From positions 62,001 through 126,000 of the forward strand of contig SVBX01000002.1 of assembly GCA_015058655.1 (NCBI GenBank): a DNA stretch of 64,000 nucleotides. Reading direction: 5' to 3'. Origin of the DNA: Pseudoselenomonas ruminantium. Lineage in GTDB: Bacteria; Bacillota; Negativicutes; Selenomonadales; Selenomonadaceae. The translations under genes were made by a program, and so were the position numbers. Each line of letters begins with the position of its first letter. The stretch's first letter is position 1. The notes under the pieces are model-generated. The model had not been told where the DNA came from. It was given only the letters and a program-made list of their open reading frames with translations, and ran no database searches. Below, piece by piece: positions 9,186 through 18,674 of this stretch.

Positions 9186-10019
9186 ATGGCTACGATAAGT
9201 TCTATGGCTAACAACACCTACATGATGTTGAACATGGCCCAGAACAACGGTTTGTCGCTGTTTGGAAATAATGCGGCCGGCAATTCGCAGAAGTCCAATG
9301 ACATCTGGAGCAATTACGGCAGCAGTTCCTCGGCTGCCAGTGCCATGCTGTCCGGGATTTCGGAAGTCAGCAGCGGCAAGAGGGAGTTGCTTTCAAGCTA
9401 TGACAATGCTGCCAAAGGCTTCAAGGCAGAATTCAGTTCTACCATGAACGATTTGTCAGCTTCCATTCAGGATATGAAGAAGCTGAACCTTGATGTAGGG
9501 GAAAATGCCATTACTCAGAAGACTGTCACTGCTGAGGACGGCACCACATCCCAGAAGACAGAGTACAGCAAGCCTATGCAGGAAGCATTGGATACTGTGG
9601 GCAAGTTTGTGGATGATTACAATTCTGCTATCGGCCTTTTCAAGGATTACGGGGATGTTTCCAAGCGCATGTCCCATATGGGTTCGGTATTCGGCGATAC
9701 TTCTGCCCGGGCTGAGACCTATGCCAAGATTGGCCTCAATGTGGGCAGCGATGGCAAGATCACTGTGGATGAAGGAAAACTTGCCAAAGCTATACAAGAC
9801 AGTCCTAGCCGCGTGGAGAACATCCTGGGCAAGGATGGACTTACCGGCAAGGCGGAAAATCATGTAAACTTTGCCAAGGGTCAGGAGGATAAGCTGTTTC
9901 CCTCCGTAAACGATATGTTTGGCAAGCAGCTGAAGCAGGCCGGCGTCTATAGTGGCAGATCTCTTCTTCAGCTTCATAGTTTTGCAACTATGGGTAATTT
10001 CGTGAATATGATGTTTTGA
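9186..10019 (+). CDS. FliD C-terminal-like hypothetical protein
   Basis: A 277-residue protein. Residues about 90-230 resemble the C-terminal part of flagellar hook-associated protein FliD: a KFVDDYNSAIGLFKDYG helix, then GSDGKITVDEGKLAKAI and a NIL segment (filament-cap proteins carry a GL-x-LD-x-xKL-x-AL pattern there). The N-terminus is Asn/Met-rich and lacks FliD's usual D0 helix, and the protein is about half of FliD length, so it is not a full cap protein. GGAAAGGAGG precedes ATG 9186. It probably forms an operon with the upstream gene and ends at the terminator at 10041. Confidence 0.65.
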   Translation: MATISSMANNTYMMLNMAQNNGLSLFGNNAAGNSQKSNDIWSNYGSSSSAASAMLSGISEVSSGKRELLSSYDNAAKGFKAEFSSTMNDLSASIQDMKKLNLDVGENAITQKTVTAEDGTTSQKTEYSKPMQEALDTVGKFVDDYNSAIGLFKDYGDVSKRMSHMGSVFGDTSARAETYAKIGLNVGSDGKITVDEGKLAKAIQDSPSRVENILGKDGLTGKAENHVNFAKGQEDKLFPSVNDMFGKQLKQAGVYSGRSLLQLHSFATMGNFVNMMF

Positions 10020-10040
10020 TTTTTGCCCCAGCCCCAAGTT

Positions 10041-10071
10041 TATCCCGGCTGATCCTGGCCGGGATATTTTA
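10041..10071 (+). terminator. Terminator after the FliD-like gene
   Basis: TATCCCGGC-N8-GCCGGGATA followed by TTTTATTT. Confidence 0.88.
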
Positions 10072-10100
10072 TTTATACAGCAGAAGATGGCAATGCTTGC

Positions 10101-10129
10101 TTGACTTTGTCAAAAAGTGGGAGTAAACT
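10101..10129 (+). promoter_or_regulatory. Candidate promoter of the GGDEF gene
   Basis: TTGACT, 17-base spacer, TAAACT, ending about 58 bp before the start codon. Confidence 0.45.
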
Positions 10130-10187
10130 GGGATAAAGCAATCGATTAGGTCTGAAGTCCTAAAAGATGAGATAAGAGGTTTTGTTT

Positions 10188-11927
10188 ATGAAGGCAGGAT
10201 GGCATAAATTCATATTGAAGATAGTACCTTTGATGGTGCTGATGACAGCAATATGTTGCCTTGCTAAAGCAGAAGCGGCATCGTGGCAGGGGGAGTGGTT
10301 ATATCGCCCTGGTGTAGTACCGCAGGCCTATGAGAGTATAACTGACAAGGATTGGCTGCCCAATCCGGAAACTGGTTCAGCGGATTGGCAGACCTTTTCT
10401 TATCCGGGCCGTCCTGCTTTGGGAGATGAAGTGCACTGGGCAGCTATTTCCAGGACTATATCTCCTGCCGAGGTGAAGAATAACACCCTGACTTTTGCCA
10501 CGACTAACGAGTCTGTGCGGATTTGGCTTGAGGGCAGGTTGATTTATGAGTATGGGCACTTTCACGATGTGGCTTTTGGGGATGGGTATCGCTGGCATAT
10601 CGTGGCTCTGCCGGAGTTTTATACTCCTTCTCAGCTGACCTTTGAACTTTACTCGAATGTTCCTTCCCAGCTGGGTCTGGTGGAGAATTTGAGCCTGACC
10701 ACGGAGATGGAGGCTGTAAAGTCGCTTTTCTGGCGTGATATTCCCAATATCATGGCTATTCCTGTCTGCCTCTTGTTGATGGTCATTATGCTCCTTTATT
10801 ATCACTTCACTTCTCCGGGTGAAAGGCAGCTATATTTTGCCATTGTAGGTTTTTTAGGGGTGTTTGCCCTATGGCTTCTCTGTGCTACCAAGCTCACTAT
10901 GTTCATCTTTGATGCACCGGTTTTCTGGTGGTGTGCTCTGAGCATTCTGGCATATATCTTGCCAATCTCAGCCAATTTCATCGTCTATCAGGTGCTTGAG
11001 GGCGAAGCAAATGCCCGTATGGATCTGGTATTGGGAGCAGAAGTGTCGCTCTTTGTCATCGCTATGGCAGGTGAGGCTTTTGGGCTGCACATGATGAACG
11101 CCATGATGGGGATTTACTATCCGCTGCTGCTTGTCAGTGAAGGCTGCGCTGCTTATTGGCTCTGGCGCAGAGGGAAAGGCGGAGATTATCGGGCTGAGGC
11201 TTTGCTGCCCGCTGTGGCTGCTTTCACCTCATGCGGAGTGATAGATGGCTTGGCAGGGCATTTCAGGCTGTGGGACAGTTCAAGTTTTATGACTCCTTTT
11301 GCCATCTTGGCTTTCTGTTATTTCATCTTCGTATTGATTGGCAGGCAGCTGGCCAGCCAGCAGCAGATGGAAGCCAGGCAGGCAGACCTTGAGTATGAGG
11401 CTGCTGTGGCCACGGAAAAGGCAGAAAGGGATCCACTCACGGGGTGCTACAATCGTCAGCGCTTGGATGAGCTGGCCTTGGAGAGCCTGCATGCCAGCCA
11501 GAAGGAGCATCTGCCCATGTCCGTGCTGCTGCTGGATATTGACCATTTCAAGCAGATCAATGATGAATATGGCCACAGCACCGGGGACAAGGTGCTGAAG
11601 GAGTTTTCAGCGCTCGTTCGGCAGAACCTTGACCGCAGAAAGCCCTTTATTCGTTGGGGGGGCGAGGAATTCCTGGTGTTCTGCCCTAGGCTTGACATGG
11701 GGCAGGCCATGGATTTTGCAGAAAATCTGCGCTGCCTGATATCCGGCAAGAAGCTGGGCGGCATGGAGGTCACCTGCAGCATAGGCGTAGCAGGCTGGCA
11801 TGGCCGGGTGGATAGTTTCCAGGCCTTGTTCAAGAGGGTGGATGAGGCCCTTTACATGGCGAAGAACGCTGGGCGCAACTGCGTAAAGCTGGAGTGCGGC
11901 AAGATGTCCGAACTATATTGTGGATAA
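10188..11927 (+). CDS. Membrane-bound diguanylate cyclase (7TMR-DISM-like sensor plus GGDEF)
   Basis: A 579-residue protein predicted to make cyclic di-GMP. A signal-like helix (residues 1-30) is followed by an extracytoplasmic domain (about 35-180) with a jelly-roll-like sequence typical of 7TMR-DISM extracellular regions, then about seven hydrophobic helices (about 185-390), a short coiled coil, and a GGDEF domain with an intact RWGGEEF motif at about 489-495. The RxxD inhibitory site five residues before GGEEF is absent (KPFIRW there). ATG 10188 follows AGAGGT; the upstream TTG is less likely. No EAL domain or partner is nearby. The activating signal is unknown. Confidence 0.9.
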   Translation: MKAGWHKFILKIVPLMVLMTAICCLAKAEAASWQGEWLYRPGVVPQAYESITDKDWLPNPETGSADWQTFSYPGRPALGDEVHWAAISRTISPAEVKNNTLTFATTNESVRIWLEGRLIYEYGHFHDVAFGDGYRWHIVALPEFYTPSQLTFELYSNVPSQLGLVENLSLTTEMEAVKSLFWRDIPNIMAIPVCLLLMVIMLLYYHFTSPGERQLYFAIVGFLGVFALWLLCATKLTMFIFDAPVFWWCALSILAYILPISANFIVYQVLEGEANARMDLVLGAEVSLFVIAMAGEAFGLHMMNAMMGIYYPLLLVSEGCAAYWLWRRGKGGDYRAEALLPAVAAFTSCGVIDGLAGHFRLWDSSSFMTPFAILAFCYFIFVLIGRQLASQQQMEARQADLEYEAAVATEKAERDPLTGCYNRQRLDELALESLHASQKEHLPMSVLLLDIDHFKQINDEYGHSTGDKVLKEFSALVRQNLDRRKPFIRWGGEEFLVFCPRLDMGQAMDFAENLRCLISGKKLGGMEVTCSIGVAGWHGRVDSFQALFKRVDEALYMAKNAGRNCVKLECGKMSELYCG

Positions 11928-11968
11928 AAAAGTACCGCTGACGGGAAGGCCTGTCGGCGGTACTTTTT
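11925..11968. terminator. Bidirectional terminator between the GGDEF gene and lysA
   Basis: AAAGTACCGC and GCGGTACTTT flank an inner TGAC/GTCG segment. There are A residues before and T residues after, so the hairpin can stop transcription from both convergent genes. Confidence 0.85.
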
Positions 11969-11997
11969 TTATGCTGTTTTTCTTTGCCAAACTGATT

Positions 11998-13254
11998 TCA
12001 GAGCAGGGAGCCGGGGTAGCGGAGGGTAGCGAAATAGTCGTCTATGGTTTGGGCCCGGCGGATAAGCTCCACGCTGCCATCTTCGCGGAGCAGCAGTTCG
12101 GCGCTCCAGAGCTTGCCGTTGTAATTGAAGCCCATGGCGTGGCCGTGGGCGCCGGTGTCGTGGATGATGAGGCGGTCGCCTATCTCGATTTCCGGCAGGC
12201 GGCGGTCGATGGCGAATTTGTCATTGTTCTCGCAGAGGGAGCCGGTGACATCGTAGAGGTGGTCGCAGTGGGCTTTTTCCTTGCCCATGATGGTGATGTG
12301 ATGGTAAGCGCCGTAAAGGGCGGGGCGCATGAGATTGGACATGCAGGAATCCAGGCCGATATAGTCCTTGTAGGTCTTTTTCTCGTGAAGCACTGTGGAC
12401 ACCAGCCAGCCGGCAGGGCCGGTCATGGCGCGGCCGCTCTCCATGGCGATGGCGGCGTGGCCCAGGCCGTTGGGAATCATGAGCTCCTCGTAGAGGGCCT
12501 TGATGCCTTCGCCCACTTCTGTGAGGTTCACAGGTTCTTCTTCTGGGCGGTAGGGGATGCCGATGCCGCCGCCCAGGTTGACGAATTCCAGGGCGATGCC
12601 CAGCTTTTCCTTGATTTCCACTGCTAGCTTGAACATGAGCTCGGCGGTATAGATGAGGCCCTCGCTCCTCAGCTCGTTGGAAATCACCATGGTGTGGAGG
12701 CCGAAGCGCTTGATGCCCTTTTCCTTGGCCCGCCTGTAGCCCTCCAGCAGCTGGTCATGGGGCAGGCCATACTTGGCTTCTGTGGGGCGGCCTATGATGT
12801 CGTTGCCCTCGATGAGGTTGCCGGGGTTGAAGCGGAAGGACAGGCAGGCAGGTAGCCCCGCGTTTTTCTCCAGGTAGTCCAGATGGGAAAGGTCATCCAG
12901 ATTGATGATAGCGCCCAGCTCGATAGCTTTCTGGAACTCATCGGCAGGGGTGTCGTTGGAGGTGAGCATGATTTTTTCTCCCGTGACCCCGGCGGCCTGG
13001 GAAATCAGCAGCTCAGGCAGGCTGCTGCAGTCGGTGCCGGCTCCCTCCTCGGCCAGGATTTGCACGATGCGGGGATTGGGAGTGGCTTTCACGGCGAAGT
13101 GCTCCCGGAACTCCGGCGCCCAGGCAAAGGCAGCTTTCAGGTTCCTGATATTCTGGCGGATGGCCTTTTCGTCATAGATATGGAAAGGGGTGGGATAATC
13201 CTTGATGATTTCTTCCAGTTTTTCCTGGGAAAGGGGAAAGTTCTTCTCAGCCAT
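11998..13254 (-). CDS. lysA: Diaminopimelate decarboxylase
   Basis: A 418-residue fold-type III PLP enzyme that makes lysine from meso-diaminopimelate. The PLP Lys lies in HFAVKATPNP (about residue 54), followed by the glycine loop NLGGGIGIPY, AMESGRAM and GSLCENNDKFA near the C-terminus, where Cys contributes to the second active site. The sequence aligns by motif with LysA rather than with the eukaryotic-like lysine/ornithine decarboxylase known from Selenomonas ruminantium. AAGGAGGAACCGCCT lies in front of the ATG. It stands alone on the minus strand, with a consensus promoter at 13293-13321. Confidence 0.88.
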   Translation of the reverse strand: MAEKNFPLSQEKLEEIIKDYPTPFHIYDEKAIRQNIRNLKAAFAWAPEFREHFAVKATPNPRIVQILAEEGAGTDCSSLPELLISQAAGVTGEKIMLTSNDTPADEFQKAIELGAIINLDDLSHLDYLEKNAGLPACLSFRFNPGNLIEGNDIIGRPTEAKYGLPHDQLLEGYRRAKEKGIKRFGLHTMVISNELRSEGLIYTAELMFKLAVEIKEKLGIALEFVNLGGGIGIPYRPEEEPVNLTEVGEGIKALYEELMIPNGLGHAAIAMESGRAMTGPAGWLVSTVLHEKKTYKDYIGLDSCMSNLMRPALYGAYHHITIMGKEKAHCDHLYDVTGSLCENNDKFAIDRRLPEIEIGDRLIIHDTGAHGHAMGFNYNGKLWSAELLLREDGSVELIRRAQTIDDYFATLRYPGSLL

Positions 13255-13292
13255 AGGCGGTTCCTCCTTGTGATTTGTAATCTTGTAAATTT

Positions 13293-13321
13293 ATTATACT
13301 TGAATGTTATATTGATGTCAA
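13293..13321 (-). promoter_or_regulatory. Consensus sigma-70 promoter of lysA
   Basis: On the minus strand: TTGACA, 17-base spacer, TATAAT, a perfect match to consensus, about 40 bp upstream of the lysA start codon. Confidence 0.85.
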
Positions 13322-13422
13322 TTACTATATCGAATATTACATAATGCAGTTGATTTTTCCAGTCGAGAGTTATGGGAAAGTATGGTAAAATAAAGGATAA
13401 GACTTTTACGGGAGGAAGAACT

Positions 13423-15879
13423 TTGCGTCTATATATTGCCGAGAAGCCCAGCATGGGCCGGGAAATTGCCAAGTGCCTGCCGGGGCCTGTGGAGCGCCGG
13501 GACGGGTATCTGGTGACCAAGGGCGGGGTGGTGACCTGGCTCTTCGGTCATATCCTCAGACAGGCGGAACCGGAGGAATATGATGCCCGCTATAAGCGCT
13601 GGCGGGCCGAGGATTTGCCCATTATCCCTGAGAAGTGGCAGCTCTATGTGGCCAAGGACTGCGAGAAGCAGTTCGCCATCGTGAAGGGCCTCATTGACAA
13701 GGCTGATGAAATCGTCCACGGCGGCGACCCTGACCGGGAAGGGCAGCTGCTGGTGGATGAGGTGCTTGATTATCTGGGGAACAAGAAGCCCGTGCGGCGC
13801 ATTCTCCTTAATGCCCTGGACGAAAAGAGCATCAAGGAGGCCAATGAGCACCTGCGGGAAAACAAGGATTTCTTCAATCTGAAGCAGTCGGCCCTGGCCC
13901 GGGCCCGGGCTGACTGGCTCATTGGCATGAACCTTTCCAGAGCCTATACTTTGGCAGCCCGCAGGGCAGGGCACGACAAGCTGGTGCTGCCCATTGGCCG
14001 GGTCAAGACACCCACCCTTTCCCTGGTGGTGCGCAGGGAGAGGGAGATTGAGAATTTCAAGCCTGTGGACTATTACACTATCCGTGGCACCTTTCAGCAT
14101 GAGAACGGCAGCTTTGTCGCCCAGTGGAAGCCGGAGGATACCCAGGCAGGCCTGGACAGCGAAAACCGTCTGGTGGACAAGCAAATAGCGGAGGACATGC
14201 TCAAAAAGTTCGGTCAGGAGCCTTTGGAGGGCGTGATTACAGGCTACCAGAAGGTGAAGAAGCAGGAACCGCAGCCGTTGCCTTTTTCTCTGTCGACGCT
14301 GCAGGTGCTGGCAGGCAAGCGCTACGGCTATGCTCCCCAGCTGGTGCTGGACACGGCCCAGAAGCTCTATGAGAAGAAGCTCACCACCTATCCACGCTCG
14401 GACTGCGAATATCTGCCCACCAACCAGAGAAAGGATGCAGCTGCTATCCTGGGCAATCTGGCGGTGGCAGGGGATGAGCTGCTGGCCAGCTGGGTGCCGG
14501 GGGCGAACCTTGAAATTGACAGCCGGGCCTGGAACGACAAGAAGATTTCTGCCCACCATGCCATCATCCCTACCACCGTCAAGGCTAATGTCCTGCAGAT
14601 GACGGAGGAGGAGAGAAATCTCTACCACCTCATAGCCAGGGGCTATATGGCCCAGTTCTATCCTGTGCACCAGTATGACCAGACCAAGGTGGAAGTCACT
14701 TACCATGGGGAGCTTTTCACTGCCAGCGGGCGCACGGAAAGGGATCTGGGCTGGAAGGTCATGTATCAGTCCCAGGTACGGGGCAAGGCCAAAGATGAGG
14801 AAGAACGGGAAAAGGATGAGGATGAAAGCAGCAAGGCTCTGCCTGCTATGAAGAAAAAGGACGATGTTTCCTGGCAGAAAGGGGAAATGAAGACCAGCAC
14901 TACCAAGCCGCCGGTGCGATTCACTCCTTCTACCCTGTTGGCGGGCATGAAGGAAATTCACAAGTATGTGAAGAACCAGGAGGCCAAGAAGCAGCTGAAG
15001 GATGTCTACGGCATCGGCACCGAGGCTACCCGCGCCACTATCATAGACGACCTCATCAAGCGAAAGTTCATGAAGCCTACGGGGAAGAAAAAATATCTGG
15101 TGCCTACCCCGGCGGCCTATATCCTGGTGGATGCCCTGCCGGATGAAATGACTTATCCTGATTCGACAGCTATCTGGGAGGACAGGCTCCATTCCATGGC
15201 TGAAGGGGAGGGGACTCTGGCTGACTTCCTGGCAGGACAGATAGAGTTTACCAGGAAGCTCTGCGCCAAGGCCGGCAATGTGAAGATGGAAGTCACTGGA
15301 GATAATGTGTGTCCCCGCTGCGGCCAGGGCGTGATGCTTCAGCGCAAGGGCAAGAACGGCATTTTCTGGGGGTGCTCGAATTATCCCAAGTGCCGCCTGA
15401 CTTGCAATGACAAGGACGGCCAGCCGGATATGGAGGATGCCAGAAGCAGAGGGGCGGGGAGCTCCTTCGTGAGCGGCGCTCAAGCCGGGAGGGCATCACG
15501 GGGGAGGAATGCTGCTCCCGTAAATCCTGCCGGCTATGGCAGTTACTCCAGCCGCGGTGGGGGTGCCCCCTCGGCTGCGGATCTGGCGGAAATCGATGCC
15601 CTGCTGGCAGGAGGGGAGCTTTACAGCGCGCCCCCTGCACAGAATAGCTGGGGCGGCTTTCAGGACAAGCCCCGGTATTCTGCCAGCCCTATGGAGCAAA
15701 GCAGGAAGAACGGAACCCTGGATAAGGGGGACGATGGGAATAAATATCTCTGCCCCAGGTGCAGGGAGGGGCATTTGCATCTTCATAAGGGCAAGAACGG
15801 GCCTTTCTGGGGATGCTCCAACTATCCGCGCTGCACGGCTACCTTTGATGATGATAAGGGAACTCCCTTGTTGAATTGA
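13423..15879 (+). CDS. topB: DNA topoisomerase III
   Basis: An 818-residue type IA topoisomerase. Toprim residues are in EKPSMGREIA and HGGDPDREGQLL, and the catalytic Tyr is in LTTYPRSDCEYLP (about 322). Two C4 zinc-ribbon modules close the protein, at about 629-660 (CPRCGQG ... GCSNYPKC) and 775-806 (CPRCREG ... GCSNYPRC), separated by a Gly/Ser/Ala-rich linker. The TTG start at 13423 gives MRLYIAEKPSMG as in homologues and has GGGAGG seven bases upstream; the ATG at 13372 would add 17 unsupported residues. A DEAD-box helicase follows 21 nt later. Confidence 0.93.
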   Translation: MRLYIAEKPSMGREIAKCLPGPVERRDGYLVTKGGVVTWLFGHILRQAEPEEYDARYKRWRAEDLPIIPEKWQLYVAKDCEKQFAIVKGLIDKADEIVHGGDPDREGQLLVDEVLDYLGNKKPVRRILLNALDEKSIKEANEHLRENKDFFNLKQSALARARADWLIGMNLSRAYTLAARRAGHDKLVLPIGRVKTPTLSLVVRREREIENFKPVDYYTIRGTFQHENGSFVAQWKPEDTQAGLDSENRLVDKQIAEDMLKKFGQEPLEGVITGYQKVKKQEPQPLPFSLSTLQVLAGKRYGYAPQLVLDTAQKLYEKKLTTYPRSDCEYLPTNQRKDAAAILGNLAVAGDELLASWVPGANLEIDSRAWNDKKISAHHAIIPTTVKANVLQMTEEERNLYHLIARGYMAQFYPVHQYDQTKVEVTYHGELFTASGRTERDLGWKVMYQSQVRGKAKDEEEREKDEDESSKALPAMKKKDDVSWQKGEMKTSTTKPPVRFTPSTLLAGMKEIHKYVKNQEAKKQLKDVYGIGTEATRATIIDDLIKRKFMKPTGKKKYLVPTPAAYILVDALPDEMTYPDSTAIWEDRLHSMAEGEGTLADFLAGQIEFTRKLCAKAGNVKMEVTGDNVCPRCGQGVMLQRKGKNGIFWGCSNYPKCRLTCNDKDGQPDMEDARSRGAGSSFVSGAQAGRASRGRNAAPVNPAGYGSYSSRGGGAPSAADLAEIDALLAGGELYSAPPAQNSWGGFQDKPRYSASPMEQSRKNGTLDKGDDGNKYLCPRCREGHLHLHKGKNGPFWGCSNYPRCTATFDDDKGTPLLN

Positions 15880-15900
15880 AATATTTAGGAGAGAAACGAA

Positions 15901-17142
15901 ATGAACGAGGTAAAGGATTTTGCGGGATTGGGTGTCAGCGAACCCCTTTGCGAAGCCCTTGCAAGACAGGATATAAATAGGCCTACGGCTATTCAGGCGG
16001 AAATCCTGCCCAAGGCATTGAAGGGGCAGAGCCTGCTAGGGGAGGCCCCTACGGGAACGGGCAAGACTTTGGCCTATCTCTTGCCTGCGCTTATGCAGTT
16101 GGAAGCAGAGAGCAAGGATGTGCAGGCGGTCATCTTGGCGCCTACTTATGAACTTGCCATGCAGATCACCAATACTGCCCGGGAACTCAGCCAGCAGGCT
16201 GGTCTGGGCCTGCGGGTGCAGGGGCTGATTGGCGGGGCCAATATTGACCGTCAGATCGATAAGCTCAAGGAAAAACCCCAGCTGATCATCGGCTCGGCAG
16301 GGCGGCTGCTGGAGCTGGCCCGCCGCAGGAAGCTGCAGCTGAATAAGGCTAAGATACTGGTGCTGGACGAGTTTGACAGGATGCTGGACGACCAGAATTT
16401 GCAGAACACTGCCGAGGTGGTGCGGCTGATGCCGCCACGGGAGGAAATGCAGATATTGCTTTTCTCCGCCACCGCTTCCCGCAAGGCTTTGGAGCGGGCA
16501 TCCTTCCTGGGCGATCCTGAGCATATTGCAGTGGAAGATGAGGCAGTGGCTGGCGGCCTGAGGGAGGACTACTATCGCATCACGCCTTTCCGGGAGAAGA
16601 TCGAAGTCCTGCGGAAACTAACCCGCCGCTTGAATATCACCCGGGGGCTGGTCTTCATCAACAAGAAATTCGATGTGGAAAAGACCCTGTCCCACCTGCG
16701 CTATGAGGGACTTTCGGTGGAATCCCTGGTAAGCGCCGGAGGAAAGCAGGAGCGGCAGCATGCGGTTTCAGCTTTCAGCAAGGGCAAAGTCAGGTTGTTG
16801 CTGGCTACTGATGTGGCGGCACGGGGACTGGACATCCCCGGCATTGACTATGTGGTGAATCTGGATGTGCCGGAAAATGCCCAGGCCTATCTGCACCGGG
16901 CTGGTCGCACCGCCAGAGCCGGTGCCCATGGCGCTGTCATCACCCTGGCAGATATCAAGGAAGCCTACAAGCTGGAACAGCTGGAAAAGCAGCTGAAGAT
17001 AGAGCTGAAGCCCCTGGAGCCCGGTGGCAAGGCCATGCCCCGTGGAGCGCAGCCCAAGGGCAGGGCTGCAGGCCACAGGGCTCCCGCCAGGGGAAAGAAG
17101 CAGGGGAAGGCTGCGGATAAGAAACCTTCCAATAAGAATTGA
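15901..17142 (+). CDS. DEAD-box ATP-dependent RNA helicase
   Basis: A 413-residue two-domain RNA helicase. Motif I is APTGTGKT, motif II reads DEFD instead of the usual DEAD, motif III is FSAT, and motif VI is HRAGRTARAG. The basic C-terminal tail (residues about 375-413, rich in Lys, Gly and Arg) resembles RNA-binding tails of cold-shock type helicases. AGGAGAGAAACGAA precedes the ATG. It lies between topB and a membrane protein in a same-strand cluster. Its RNA substrate is not known. Confidence 0.9.
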   Translation: MNEVKDFAGLGVSEPLCEALARQDINRPTAIQAEILPKALKGQSLLGEAPTGTGKTLAYLLPALMQLEAESKDVQAVILAPTYELAMQITNTARELSQQAGLGLRVQGLIGGANIDRQIDKLKEKPQLIIGSAGRLLELARRRKLQLNKAKILVLDEFDRMLDDQNLQNTAEVVRLMPPREEMQILLFSATASRKALERASFLGDPEHIAVEDEAVAGGLREDYYRITPFREKIEVLRKLTRRLNITRGLVFINKKFDVEKTLSHLRYEGLSVESLVSAGGKQERQHAVSAFSKGKVRLLLATDVAARGLDIPGIDYVVNLDVPENAQAYLHRAGRTARAGAHGAVITLADIKEAYKLEQLEKQLKIELKPLEPGGKAMPRGAQPKGRAAGHRAPARGKKQGKAADKKPSNKN

Positions 17143-17156
17143 TGGAGGAATTCTTT

Positions 17157-18485
17157 GTGGACATAGTGCCGATAATCTTTGATTTGCTTTTGGTGGCCTT
17201 CCTGGTTTTCATGAACGGCTTTTTCGTGGCTTCGGAGTTTGCCTGCGTGAAGATTCGCCCTTCCCGTCTGGAAATGCTCATACAGGAGGGAAACAGGCGG
17301 GCCCGCTATGCCAAGGAGCTTACGGATCATCTGGATACTTCCCTATCTGTGACCCAACTGGGCATCACCCTGGCCTCCCTGGGTCTTGGCTGGGTGGGTG
17401 AGCCTGCGGTGGCAAAGCTCATCCTGCCCCTGACGGATATGCTCGGCCTGGATGTATCGGCAGGGCATACAGTGGCCCTGGCCCTGGGCTTTGCCATCAT
17501 CACCGCCATGCATATCATCTTAGGCGAGCTGACCCCCAAGACCTTTGCCATCCAGCGGGTGGAGGGCATCATGCTGGGGGTGGCCCTGCCCATGCTGATC
17601 TTCCAGAAGCTTTTCTATCCCTTCGTCTGGTTCCTGAACCATGTGGCCAACTGGGTGTCAGCCCGCTTCGGCATCGAGGTGGAGGGCAATGGCGAACTGG
17701 CCCATACGGAAGAAGAAATCCGCCTCCTCATGGAGGAAAGCCATAAGCAGGGCCTGGTGGACGATACGGAAGCGGATTTTGTGGACAATGTCTTTGACTT
17801 CACCGCACGCAATGTCAGGGAGATCATGACCCCCCGCACAGACATGATCTGCCTTTATCTGGAGGACAGCCTGGAGGAAAATCTGGAGACGGTCTTTGCG
17901 GAGCAAATGACCCGCTATCCCATCTGCCGTGAGGACAAGGACCATATCATTGGTTTTTTGCATATCAAGGATCTCTTGAAGTATTTGTACAAGGGGCAGA
18001 AGGTAAATCTGAGGAAAATGGCCCGCCGCGCCCTGGTGGTGCCGGAGAGCATGGATGTGAGCGTGCTCTTGAAAACCATGCAGAAGGGGCGCAGCCAGCT
18101 GGCTATCGTGGTGGACGAATTCGGCGGCACCTCCGGCATGGTGACTATCGAGGACATAGTGGAAGAAATCGTGGGGGACATTCAGGACGAGTTCGACGAA
18201 GAGCGCCCTGTGGCAGAATCGAGGGGCTATGGCGTCTACTCTGTGGATGCCAAGATGCTGCTGGAAGAAATGGAAGACATCCTGGAAATAGCGCTGGAAG
18301 ACGAAGATGTGGACAGCATCGGCGGCTGGCTCAACGACACCATCGGCGGAGACCCCCAGGTTGGCATGATGGCGGCCTGGGAAGGAAATTTCTTCTATGT
18401 GGAAGAAGTGGAAGGGGCGCGGATTACCAGAGTGCTCATACGATTGCAGAAGGATCTCACGGAAGAGCACGAGGAGATAGTCTGA
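17157..18485 (+). CDS. CNNM/CorC-HlyC family membrane protein (DUF21, CBS pair, transporter-associated domain)
   Basis: A 442-residue protein: a DUF21 membrane domain with about four hydrophobic segments in the first 150 residues (FMNGFFVASEFACVK is typical), two CBS domains (about 200-320; REIMTPRTDM begins the first), and a CorC_HlyC domain at the C-terminus. Members are called hemolysins but act in Mg/Co efflux or membrane-ion homeostasis. The GTG at 17157 has GGAGG eight bases upstream. The TTG at 17139 would overlap the helicase stop; both are possible. A terminator follows. Confidence 0.88.
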   Translation: MDIVPIIFDLLLVAFLVFMNGFFVASEFACVKIRPSRLEMLIQEGNRRARYAKELTDHLDTSLSVTQLGITLASLGLGWVGEPAVAKLILPLTDMLGLDVSAGHTVALALGFAIITAMHIILGELTPKTFAIQRVEGIMLGVALPMLIFQKLFYPFVWFLNHVANWVSARFGIEVEGNGELAHTEEEIRLLMEESHKQGLVDDTEADFVDNVFDFTARNVREIMTPRTDMICLYLEDSLEENLETVFAEQMTRYPICREDKDHIIGFLHIKDLLKYLYKGQKVNLRKMARRALVVPESMDVSVLLKTMQKGRSQLAIVVDEFGGTSGMVTIEDIVEEIVGDIQDEFDEERPVAESRGYGVYSVDAKMLLEEMEDILEIALEDEDVDSIGGWLNDTIGGDPQVGMMAAWEGNFFYVEEVEGARITRVLIRLQKDLTEEHEEIV

Positions 18486-18524
18486 AAAGCAGGCTGAAGC
18501 CCGTGGCAAAGGAATAACGAGAGC

Positions 18525-18568
18525 AGCCCGGAGCGGGACAGAAAATACTGCCTGGCTCCGGGCTTTCT
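18525..18568 (+). terminator. Terminator after the CorC/HlyC gene
   Basis: AGCCCGGAGC and GCTCCGGGCT form a 10-bp stem followed by TTTCT. Confidence 0.75.
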
Positions 18569-18581
18569 GATGCGCCATACT

Positions 18582-18615
18582 TTCACATATGATATAAAAC
18601 TATAACATATGTGAA
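18582..18615. promoter_or_regulatory. Upstream inverted-repeat operator of the sorbitol operon
   Basis: TTCACATATG and CATATGTGAA are perfect 10-base inverted repeats separated by 14 bases. The core CACATATG/CATATGTG is the same as in the palindrome at 18737-18752. Position is about 80-110 bp upstream of the likely transcription start. Confidence 0.6.
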
Positions 18616-18674
18616 GATGTGAGAGCAAAAACGAAGAAAAACGCCGATTTTTAGTATAAAACGATAAAAAACTA

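Noticed and set aside
10182-10190. TTG start for the GGDEF protein
   Set aside because: AGAGGT is only two bases away from the TTG and seven from the ATG at 10188, which is the better start.
11998-13254. Possible lysine/ornithine decarboxylase of the Selenomonas type
   Set aside because: The CENNDKFA and GGGIGIPY motifs, the length and the overall pattern fit diaminopimelate decarboxylase better, though substrate cannot be proven from sequence.
13429-15483. A 684-codon minus-strand open frame opposite topB
   Set aside because: topB motifs are unmistakable on the plus strand, and the reverse frame shows no family features.
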